Positions 26,289 through 33,951 of a stretch of DNA of 64,000 nucleotides are shown here, in pieces; the first letter of the stretch is position 1, and the number at the start of each line of letters is the position of its first letter. Under the pieces are notes generated by a model. The model searched no databases. It was not told where the DNA came from and saw only the letters and a list, made by a program, of their open reading frames with translations. The position numbers were made by a program, and so were the translations under genes. The DNA comes from an uncultured Verrucomicrobiota bacterium (GTDB taxonomy: Bacteria > Verrucomicrobiota > Verrucomicrobiia > Opitutales > Opitutaceae), in assembly GCA_903904685.1 (NCBI GenBank), contig CAIVDS010000045.1, forward strand, positions 22,410 to 86,409, written 5' to 3'.

Positions 26289-28570
26289 GCGCCGTCCTCC
26301 GTGCCGCGTTGTTTTTCCCGGCGTGCGCTCAGGATGTAGCCGATGAGCGCCTCGACGACGTAAGCGATGACAAGGAGCCAGACAAAGAGACGCCAGAACT
26401 CGCCGCCGGCGGGGACAAGATCAAGCGGGTCGGAGAGGCCGGCCACTTTGACGGGTCCGCCAAGGAAGCCGGCGAGCTCGGGGCCGGAGGCGACCGTCAT
26501 GTCGCTTTCGCGCGGGTCGGTGTGGACGGTGATGTTGCGCGTGTGGCCCGCGACCACCCCGGCGGTGCGGGGCTTGTAAAGCTGGAACGTACCGGCGGGA
26601 AGAGCCGGAACAATCACGGTTTGCTGCGGGCTGACATCGAGCAGGATCGGCAGACGCGAGGTGCCGCCGACGGAGGTGAGTTCGAGTTGCGTGGCAAAGG
26701 CGAAAGCGGGCTCCGAGACGTCGAGCACGGCGGGTTGCAACGCGGTGAGTACATCGGGAGGCAGCACCCGGAGCTGGCCGGTGAGGTGGTCGACGAGACG
26801 CCACATGAGCGAGGGGAAGACGCGGGTGCGGGCGAGGTTGCCCCGGTCGAGCTCGAAGCCGAAGGCGAGGAAGGCGACGCGGCCTTTTTCGAGTGGCATC
26901 TCGACGGCGAGCGGGCGTCCGTCGGCCCCGGCGAGCATGACGCTGGCGGCGTCGGCGAGGGAAAGGAGGGCGCGCGTGCGGGTGAACCGGATGGTGGCGA
27001 GGTCGCCTTGCAGGTGGTCGCGGAAGGGAGCGAGCCACGGATGCGTGCCGAGATCGGCGGCGAGCGCGAGCGCGGGTGCCGATTCGCGGTCGTTGCCGAG
27101 TTGGACGGGCGACAGGCCGGGGCGCTGCGGGTCGGCGCTGAAGAAGAGGCGGTTGAACTGGAGGGCGTTCACGCCACCGGAACCGACCATGAGGAGCGAG
27201 CGGCCTTGGCGGACAAAGGTGTTCAGGTCTTCGATGGCCTGCGCGGGCAGGCTGCTGACGTCGTAGAGCACGATGAGTTCGAAACGGCTGAGCGCCTGCC
27301 CGGCGAGCGTGTCGGGGGTGACGACGGTGGTGTCGATTCCGGTGCCGTTTGCGCGGCCAAGCTCGCGGCCTGGGTTGAGAACGTAGCGGAGAATGGTGGC
27401 TCCATCGACGGTTTCCTCGACGGGCGCGTTGGCGGAAGCAGGGCCTGCGGCGGGCTGGCCGAGCCCAGCCAGAGAGACGTTGGCCGCGACGGCCTGACCG
27501 GCGCCGTTGATAATGAGAACGCGGCGGGTATCGGCGACGTTGAGGGGAACGCTGAAGGTGTCGTCGAAGGGGAGCGCGTCGGGGTCGCGAAGACGGACTT
27601 GGGCGACGGTGCGGACGGAGCGGTTGACGGGCGTGGTGAGGTCCACGACGGCCTCGGCGCCGGGTTCGAGCTGGAGCTCGGTGACGGCTGGATCGGGCTG
27701 GTTACCGATCACAAGCTGGACCTTGGCCGTTTTCGTTTCAGAACCGCTGTTGCGCAGCCGGGCGAGGATGTGGGCGTCGTCGCCGACTTTCACGCGGCCG
27801 CCGCGCACGCTGGCGTCCGTGAAGGCGAGGTTTTCGTTTGCCCCGCCGGAGAGGTTGACAAAAATGAGGTCGAGCTTCGCGCCTAGATCGGCGCGGGCGC
27901 GGACGATGCGTTCGAGATCCTTCTGATTGCGGGTGGCGAAGGCGGTGTCGCGGAAGTCGGTGAGGACGACGATCTGGGATTTTACTTCGCGGCGTCCGCG
28001 CACGAGGTCGGCGGCGGCGGCGAGCGCATGGAGCAGGCCTTGGCCGGAGCCGTCGACCGGGGCGGCCAGGGCGGGGGAGGTTTCCAGCGCGGTGAGCGCG
28101 GTGGTCGCGCCGGGCTGGAGGTCGGAGAGGACGCGGGTCTGATCCACGGCAGCGATGAGCGCAGCCTGACTGGGCGCGGCGATCCCGGAAAGAATCTGTT
28201 TCGCCTTGCCTCGGGCGAGTTCGAGCAAGGTGACCTGGCTGGCGCCGGCTGGATTTTTGACGGACATCGCCATGCTGGCGGAACCGTCGATGACGACCAC
28301 GAGGTTGCGCGGGGCGGGGGAGAGGGAGAAACCCGGCGTGAACAGGCGGGCCATCGCGAGCACGAGCAGCAGGAGCACGAGCAGACGCAGGAGGAGCTGC
28401 CACTTGTCGATGAGGCGGGGCGCGAAGGTGTTGGTGCGTTCGTCGCGCATCAGCAGCCGCAGCGTCGGAAAATCGCGAACAGGGAATTTGTGTTTGGCGA
28501 TGAGGTGAAGGGCGACAGGAACGCCCAACGCGGCCAGACCGGCCAGCATCGCGGGAAAAAGGAAATTCAT
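26285..28570 (-). CDS. BatA-like aerotolerance/VWA membrane protein
   Basis: A 761-residue protein with the BatA N-terminal domain: MNFLFPAMLAGLAALGVPVALHLI, then the paired helix LLLRLLVLLLLVLAMARL. A VWA domain follows with MIDAS motif DGSAS from residue 95 and IVVLTDFRDTAFA. A GATase-like middle (LINGAGQ region; FELIVLYDVSSLPAQAIEDL; RQGRSLLMVGSGGVN) follows. A C-terminal helix near residue 735 is followed by a basic tail. Bat proteins are linked to envelope stress tolerance and work with MoxR and DUF58 proteins, both encoded in this run. It begins 91 bases after the DUF58 gene. Confidence 0.9.
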   Translation of the reverse strand: MNFLFPAMLAGLAALGVPVALHLIAKHKFPVRDFPTLRLLMRDERTNTFAPRLIDKWQLLLRLLVLLLLVLAMARLFTPGFSLSPAPRNLVVVIDGSASMAMSVKNPAGASQVTLLELARGKAKQILSGIAAPSQAALIAAVDQTRVLSDLQPGATTALTALETSPALAAPVDGSGQGLLHALAAAADLVRGRREVKSQIVVLTDFRDTAFATRNQKDLERIVRARADLGAKLDLIFVNLSGGANENLAFTDASVRGGRVKVGDDAHILARLRNSGSETKTAKVQLVIGNQPDPAVTELQLEPGAEAVVDLTTPVNRSVRTVAQVRLRDPDALPFDDTFSVPLNVADTRRVLIINGAGQAVAANVSLAGLGQPAAGPASANAPVEETVDGATILRYVLNPGRELGRANGTGIDTTVVTPDTLAGQALSRFELIVLYDVSSLPAQAIEDLNTFVRQGRSLLMVGSGGVNALQFNRLFFSADPQRPGLSPVQLGNDRESAPALALAADLGTHPWLAPFRDHLQGDLATIRFTRTRALLSLADAASVMLAGADGRPLAVEMPLEKGRVAFLAFGFELDRGNLARTRVFPSLMWRLVDHLTGQLRVLPPDVLTALQPAVLDVSEPAFAFATQLELTSVGGTSRLPILLDVSPQQTVIVPALPAGTFQLYKPRTAGVVAGHTRNITVHTDPRESDMTVASGPELAGFLGGPVKVAGLSDPLDLVPAGGEFWRLFVWLLVIAYVVEALIGYILSARREKQRGTEDGA

Positions 28571-28661
28571 GTGGGGCTAAATCCGGCGGATTGTCCCGCA
28601 CGTCGGTCGACATGACGGAGGTAGCTTGGCGCAAGTTTCAAAGTTGTGGCGTTTTTTAAAG

Positions 28662-29573
28662 TTACCTCGAGCGCTGGCGGCGGAAAAGCAGGTAGTCACG
28701 CAGGACGTTCTCGATCGGTTCCGCAGTGTCGACGAAGCGATAATCGGCACCGGCGGACGCGCAGCCGTCCTTGACGGCAGTGCGAAAGCTTTCGAGGCGG
28801 TCAAGGTAGGTTTTGCGGAGGCGCAGTGGATCGGTCATGAGCTGCGCCTCGGTTTCGAGATCGCGAAAACTAGTGAGTGCCTGGAAGGGGAACTTAACCT
28901 CGTCGGCATCGAGAAGGTGAATGACGATAACATCGTGGCGGCGGGCGACAAGGTGGCGGATGCCGTCGATCACCGATGCGATGCCGCTGTGGCAGTCGGT
29001 GATGAGCATGATCACGCCGCGGCGGGTGAGGCGCTGGACGATGTTTTTCAGCGTTGGGCCGAGGTCGCTGGGGCCGCCGGCCTTGAGGGACTCCAGCTTG
29101 GCGAGAATGGTGAAAAGATGCCGCTTCCCCTGCTTGGGCGGGAGGAAGTCGCGCATCTCGGTGTCAAAGGTGATCAGGCCGGCCGAGTCCTGCTGGTGGG
29201 CGACCAAGTGGCACATGGCGGCGGCGAGGTAGGAGCCGTATTCGAGTTTGCCGAGGCGGTTGCCGTCCTCGGGCAGGTAGCCCATGCTGCCGCTCACATC
29301 GAGCAGGCAGACGACGTTCATATTAGACTCCATCTCAAAACGCTTGACGTAGTAGCGTTCGGTACGGGCGAGCATCTTCCAGTCGATGGTGCGCAACTCG
29401 TCGCCTGGCGCGTAGTCACGGTGGTCCATGAACTCGACGCTGTAGCCGTAGTCGGGGGAGCGATGACGCGAGGCATACATGCCTTCGACGAGTAGGCGGG
29501 CCTTCAATTCAATGCCGGCGATAGAACGCAGGATTTTGGTATCAAGAAAGCGGGTGGGTGCGGTCTTCAGCAT
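28662..29573 (-). CDS. DUF58 protein, partner of MoxR
   Basis: A 303-residue protein with the DUF58 signature HRDYAPGDELRTIDWKMLAR (51-70) and a VWA-like DVSGSMG (92-98), followed by VIMLITDCHSG. DUF58 proteins are regular partners of MoxR ATPases and are usually encoded next to them; here they are at opposite ends of the run. I prefer the ATG at 29573 (MLKTAPTRFLDTKIL), which is a typical DUF58 beginning. The track uses a TTG at 29609 that adds twelve residues. Neither has a Shine-Dalgarno. This is the first gene of the 26-kb minus-strand run, so its promoter should lie in 29574-29776. Confidence 0.93.
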   Translation of the reverse strand: MLKTAPTRFLDTKILRSIAGIELKARLLVEGMYASRHRSPDYGYSVEFMDHRDYAPGDELRTIDWKMLARTERYYVKRFEMESNMNVVCLLDVSGSMGYLPEDGNRLGKLEYGSYLAAAMCHLVAHQQDSAGLITFDTEMRDFLPPKQGKRHLFTILAKLESLKAGGPSDLGPTLKNIVQRLTRRGVIMLITDCHSGIASVIDGIRHLVARRHDVIVIHLLDADEVKFPFQALTSFRDLETEAQLMTDPLRLRKTYLDRLESFRTAVKDGCASAGADYRFVDTAEPIENVLRDYLLFRRQRSR

Positions 29574-29776
29574 TAGCTCAGTAAGTGGCGATCTCGCCGG
29601 CAATTTCAAATCAAGGGGGCGACAAGGGGCAGGGGATTCATTTTGAGAGGTATGAACTTACGACGCTTATACAAGCTCCAGATTACAGCCGGTGCTTATT
29701 TTAACAAAAGGGTCTTTCCTAGCTGAGTCGCTTTCCGGCGCGATCCGTCGGATCCCTGTGGAGGGATGCTAACGCC

Positions 29777-30124
29777 TCAGCGCGACCTGCGGCTGGTGGG
29801 AACGGCGGGCGCGGCACTCGCCTGCGCTGTGGCCTGGCTTACCGTTAGGTGAAGTAAATCGTCGGGATGCGTTTTCTCGCGTTCGCTTTGGAGGTATTTT
29901 TCACCTTTGTGCGCCACCACGACCAGTTTCACGGTGTGAGCGCCTGTCTTGATGAAAAACGCGTCGGTGCCGGCCTCGATGCGGGCAATCGCTGCGGCTT
30001 GGGAATACTTCCATTGTGTGCGATCAGAATTAACCCCCGCGATGGATTCGATGCGTTCGAGCGGGTCGCGGCTGTATGCGCGATTGACGGAGGAGACGGA
30101 GCGTTGGTGACGAAGTCGTGCCAT
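29777..30124 (-). CDS. DUF3892 small protein
   Basis: A 115-residue protein started at MARLRHQRSVSSVNRAYSRD; the longer track ORF adds 66 residues of unlike composition. The core fits the DUF3892 pattern: RIESIAGVNSDRTQWKYSQAAAIARIEAG, then DAFFIKTGAHTVKLVVV and GEKYLQSEREKTHPDDLLHL. This family has no known function and occurs widely as small cytoplasmic proteins. The C-terminal twenty residues are Ala/Pro/Ser-rich and probably disordered. It is transcribed away from the MFS gene. Confidence 0.75.
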   Translation of the reverse strand: MARLRHQRSVSSVNRAYSRDPLERIESIAGVNSDRTQWKYSQAAAIARIEAGTDAFFIKTGAHTVKLVVVAHKGEKYLQSEREKTHPDDLLHLTVSQATAQASAAPAVPTSRRSR

Positions 30125-30304
30125 GGAGAATCTTTGGTTGGTGATTGGGGCCTTGTGGCGTGTCGCTGCCGGTTTGCGGCAAGGTTGTGGAGGAACAGAA
30201 TAAGTGCACGTCGCGACAAAGTCCACCTGTGTTATGGGTTCCCTCCTGCGTGGGATGCTCACGGGAATTGACCCTCCGGGGGCGCACCGCATAACCGAGC
30301 CCCA

Positions 30305-31621
30305 TTGAACCACATCAGCCAATCCATCATCGAGCCCCAGCCGCCCGTGAATTCCACGCGTCGTGTGTTACTCGCCAGTCTAGCGGGCACCACCATCGAG
30401 TTCTTCGATTTCTACATCTATGCGACGGCGGCGGTGCTGGTTTTCCCAAAACTGTTTTTTCCGGCTTCCGATCCGGCATCGGCCACGCTGCAGTCCCTTG
30501 CCACCTTTGCCCTCGCATTTTTCGCCCGTCCGGTGGGCTCGGTGGTGTTCGGGCATTTTGGGGATCGTATCGGTCGCAAGGCCACGTTGGTCGCCGCTCT
30601 ACTGACCATGGGTTTGTCCACGGTGTTCATTGGACTGCTGCCCACCTATGCCTCGATCGGCATGCTTGCGCCTGCCCTGCTCGCCCTGTGCCGCTTTGGG
30701 CAGGGGTTTGGCCTTGGCGGTGAATGGGGCGGGGCAGTTTTGCTCGCGACTGAAAACGCGCCGCCCGGCAAGCGGGCATGGTATGGCATGTTTCCGCAGC
30801 TTGGCGCGCCTCTCGGATTTCTCGCTTCGGGAGGTGTTTTCCTGCTGCTTTCAGAAAATCTAAGCGACGCGCAGTTTCTCCGCTTCGGCTGGCGGCTTCC
30901 GTTTATTGCGAGCAGCCTGCTCGTGTTGGTGGGGCTTTATGTGCGATTGAAGATCACCGAGACTCCGGCGTTTCGGGAGTCCATGGAGAAACGGGAGCGG
31001 GTGGCAGTGCCCATCGTCACGGTGTTCCGCAGCCATGCGCGGGCCTTGGTTCTCGGCACGTTGATCGCGGTGGCGACCTTTTTGCTTTTCTACTTGCTCA
31101 CGGTGTTCTGCCTGAGCTGGGGCACCAGTAAACTGGGTTACAGTCGTGAGGAGTTTCTTATTCTCCAGATGATAGGCGTCTTGTTTTTCGCGGTCACGAT
31201 TCCTTGGTCGGCCGTGCTGGCCGACCGTTATGGCCGCCGGTTCGTCCTCATGCTGGTCACGGCGGGCATCATCGGGTTCGGCTTGGTGTTTGGTCCGCTG
31301 TTTCAAGCGGGATTGGCCGGCGTGGTGCTGACGTTTATACTAGGCTTTGCGCTGATGGGCATGACCTATGGTCCGCTCGGCACTCTGCTCTCGGAATTGT
31401 TTCCCACGGCGGTGCGCTACACCGGCTCGTCGATGACGTTTAATCTCGCCGGTATTTTGGGCGCATCGCTGGCACCCTCGGTCGCCACATGGTTGGCCAC
31501 GAATCACGGGTTGCCGTCGGTAGGCTATTACCTGAGTGGCGCCGCTTCGTTGACCCTACTGGCGCTCTGGTGGAGCCGCGAAACCCGTGAGGGGGTCTGC
31601 GTGGAACCGGTGGGAGTTTAA
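30305..31621 (+). CDS. MFS transporter, metabolite:H+ symporter (MHS) type
   Basis: A 438-residue protein with about twelve membrane helices. It opens with LASLAGTTIEFFDFYIYATAA, the MHS hallmark shared by ShiA/ProP/KgtP-like carriers. The MFS loop motif is GHFGDRIGRKATL, repeated in the second half as ADRYGRRFVL, and RFGQGFGLGGEWGGAVLLATE marks helix 4-5. Substrates of the group are small carboxylates, betaine or shikimate; which one applies here cannot be read. The start at 30305 is a TTG with no Shine-Dalgarno; the GTG at 30347 (VNSTRRVLLAS) is a good alternative. It ends 22 bases from the convergent AraC gene. Confidence 0.9.
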   Translation: MNHISQSIIEPQPPVNSTRRVLLASLAGTTIEFFDFYIYATAAVLVFPKLFFPASDPASATLQSLATFALAFFARPVGSVVFGHFGDRIGRKATLVAALLTMGLSTVFIGLLPTYASIGMLAPALLALCRFGQGFGLGGEWGGAVLLATENAPPGKRAWYGMFPQLGAPLGFLASGGVFLLLSENLSDAQFLRFGWRLPFIASSLLVLVGLYVRLKITETPAFRESMEKRERVAVPIVTVFRSHARALVLGTLIAVATFLLFYLLTVFCLSWGTSKLGYSREEFLILQMIGVLFFAVTIPWSAVLADRYGRRFVLMLVTAGIIGFGLVFGPLFQAGLAGVVLTFILGFALMGMTYGPLGTLLSELFPTAVRYTGSSMTFNLAGILGASLAPSVATWLATNHGLPSVGYYLSGAASLTLLALWWSRETREGVCVEPVGV

Positions 31622-31643
31622 CCATGCTAGCGCCCCGCAGGTA

Positions 31644-32579
31644 TCAGGGTCTGGTTTGTGCTCGTTTCGGTTCGTATCGTTGCTTGCGCAACGCGCGTGG
31701 ACTGAGGCCAAAGTGGCGCTTGAACATCTTGGAGAAATGGAAGGTGTCATCATAGCCTACCTCCTCCGCGATCTCCGCCACGGTGCGCTTTGGATCCGCC
31801 AGGAGGTGTGCGGCATGCTGCATGCGCTGCTGGATCAGGCAGGTGATCGGCGGAACCTGGAACGCCCGCTTGAACTGTGCGCAAAAATAGGGGACGGACA
31901 TGCCCGCCAAGGCGGCCAGACGATGCAGATCGATAGGCTCCGCATAATGACTTCTGATGTAACCGTGCGTGGTCAGCAGGCTTTGCTCGACCCATGATCC
32001 GGTGTCGGGAGCCTCTAGACTTCGAGCGATGGCCCGAAGTCCGTTTTCCAGCAAGTTGCCCGCGATCACGGCGTCAGGCCGGGCCTGCGACACGAGTTCC
32101 GCATGAATATCATTCAGGCTTTGCTGGAACTGCACCATAAGGGAGGCCGCGACAGCGAATGGCGTCCGCACCGGCAGGCCGGTGGATTTCAGAATCCTTT
32201 TTATCCGCCGTCCTTCGCAGTGAATCCACGAATGGGTGAACTCTTGCTGGCGATTGCCATAATGCTGCGGCACTCCCGCCGGCCAGATGATCATGGTTCC
32301 GGGCGCTTCTGGCGTTTCCGTGGTCGTTGGCCGCACTCCCATCTGCGCGGCATCATGAAAAATCATGATCAGGCAATCCCCGGTGCCCTTGGGGCGATCA
32401 ATCATGCAGGGACGCATCCATTCGCGAATGCCGATGCCGCTGATGCTGATTTCCACCGTGTCCAACGGACGCGGCACAAAGAAACGCCGCAGGCCCGTTC
32501 CTGGACTGGATTCAAAATTGGTGGCGAGGGTGCCGGTCATCGGCAGAAAATCAGAAAACACATATTTTTGATAAGACAT
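31644..32579 (-). CDS. AraC-family transcriptional regulator
   Basis: A 311-residue protein with an N-terminal cupin-like ligand-binding region (PGTMIIWPAGVPQHYGNRQQ; HSWIHCEGRRIKRIL) and a C-terminal double helix-turn-helix: IDLHRLAALAGMSVPYFCAQFKR and TVAEIAEEVGYDDTFHFSKMFKRHFGLSP. It is transcribed divergently from the GH172 gene across 83 bases, so it is the probable local sugar-responsive activator of that gene. Some AraC proteins of this layout respond to oligosaccharides; the inducer is unknown here. Confidence 0.9.
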   Translation of the reverse strand: MSYQKYVFSDFLPMTGTLATNFESSPGTGLRRFFVPRPLDTVEISISGIGIREWMRPCMIDRPKGTGDCLIMIFHDAAQMGVRPTTTETPEAPGTMIIWPAGVPQHYGNRQQEFTHSWIHCEGRRIKRILKSTGLPVRTPFAVAASLMVQFQQSLNDIHAELVSQARPDAVIAGNLLENGLRAIARSLEAPDTGSWVEQSLLTTHGYIRSHYAEPIDLHRLAALAGMSVPYFCAQFKRAFQVPPITCLIQQRMQHAAHLLADPKRTVAEIAEEVGYDDTFHFSKMFKRHFGLSPRALRKQRYEPKRAQTRP

Positions 32580-32662
32580 GACATGGATAACCCGTCTCGA
32601 AACATGATATAAACACTAAAACACCCGGGCGCACCGTCCGGCATCCTCACCCTGCTGATCTT

Positions 32663-33739
32663 ATGAATCCTTCGATTTTCTCCCCTTCACTTGGCGGCCT
32701 GCCTTTGCTCAGTCGCGCCCGCACCCGGTCGATCAGCCCGGAAAATCCCACCGGCGAGAAAGGCTGCGGAGGCATGGCCACCGAGGGGGCCGGCGCGGGT
32801 TGCGCGCGGGATCTGGGGCCTGGCTGGAAGATATCCCCCTGTTGGAATATCCTGCCAAAGACCACCTATCAACTCGCCGACATCGTCGGCCCAGGGGTGA
32901 TTCAGCAGATATGGATGACGCCGACCGGTAGCTGGAGGCAGCTCATTCTGCGCATCTTCTGGGACGATCAGGAGCACCCGGCCGTTGAGTGCCCGATCGG
33001 CGATTTTTTTGCCAACGGCTGGGGACATTATGCGCCCATCATCTCGCTTCCGGTGTGCGTGAATCCGGGCAGCGCGTTCAACTGCTACTGGCCGATGCCC
33101 TTCCGTAAGCGGTGCCGCATCACCTATGAGAACATCGGTGACGAGTCGTGCCGGCTGTATTTTCAGATCAATTACGCCTTGCAGGATATCCCGATGGATG
33201 CGGCGTATTTTCATGCCCGGTTCCGCCGGGTGAATCCGCTGCCCTACAAGGAAGTCTACACTATCCTCGACGGTGTCGAAGGGTGGGGACACTACGTTGG
33301 TACCTACATGGCGTGGGGAGTGAATAACACCGGTTGGTGGGGGGAGGGGGAGATCAAGTTCTATCTCGACGGCGACGAATACCCGACGATCTGCGGCACC
33401 GGCACGGAGGATTATTTCTGCGGTTCGTATAACTTCGAGAACAAGGTCACTAAACAATACGAGGTGTTCAGCACGCCCTACGCCGGACTGCCGCAGGTGA
33501 TCAGGCCCGACGGCGTCTACAATTCCCAGACGAGGTTCGGCATGTATCGGTGGCACCTTATGGACCCGGTGCGTTTTGAGAAGGATCTGCGCGTCACCAT
33601 CCAAGCGCTCGGGTGGCGCAGCGGCGGACGTTATCTGCCTCTGCAGGACGACATCGCCTCGGTCGCCTATTGGTATCAGGGGCTTCCTAGTAAGCCGTTC
33701 CCACCGCTTCCCTCCCGCGATTATTTGGAGATCATTTGA
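32663..33739 (+). CDS. GH172 (DUF2961) glycoside hydrolase
   Basis: A 358-residue protein of the DUF2961 family, now GH172, which includes difructose-anhydride-forming enzymes and exo-acting arabinofuranosidase/fructofuranosidase-type enzymes. The N-terminus has the family phrase RTRSISPENPTGEKG. The middle has the near-invariant GTGTEDYFCGSYNF, whose Glu belongs to the active-site region. No signal peptide is present, so the enzyme is likely cytoplasmic and acts on imported oligosaccharide. It is directly upstream of the GH38 gene (213-base gap) and divergent from an AraC regulator. Substrate cannot be fixed from sequence; an arabinofuranoside- or fructofuranoside-type linkage is expected from the family. 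Confidence 0.88.
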   Translation: MNPSIFSPSLGGLPLLSRARTRSISPENPTGEKGCGGMATEGAGAGCARDLGPGWKISPCWNILPKTTYQLADIVGPGVIQQIWMTPTGSWRQLILRIFWDDQEHPAVECPIGDFFANGWGHYAPIISLPVCVNPGSAFNCYWPMPFRKRCRITYENIGDESCRLYFQINYALQDIPMDAAYFHARFRRVNPLPYKEVYTILDGVEGWGHYVGTYMAWGVNNTGWWGEGEIKFYLDGDEYPTICGTGTEDYFCGSYNFENKVTKQYEVFSTPYAGLPQVIRPDGVYNSQTRFGMYRWHLMDPVRFEKDLRVTIQALGWRSGGRYLPLQDDIASVAYWYQGLPSKPFPPLPSRDYLEII

Positions 33740-33951
33740 GTCAGGCTGCCGGCCCACGAATCCCGGGAGGCCATTTATTTTAGTGGGTGGACACGGAGCT
33801 TGCTTTGGCTGCGAGGTTGGCCGGCTGGCCGTCGCCCTCATTGGTGCAGCCGAAGGACGCGCCGCTCTTCATCGGCGAGCCTGCCGAGCCGAGGCCAAAA
33901 TAAACACGCTTGAGTTTTCAATGTAATGACCAAAAACGCCCTATAAATCAT

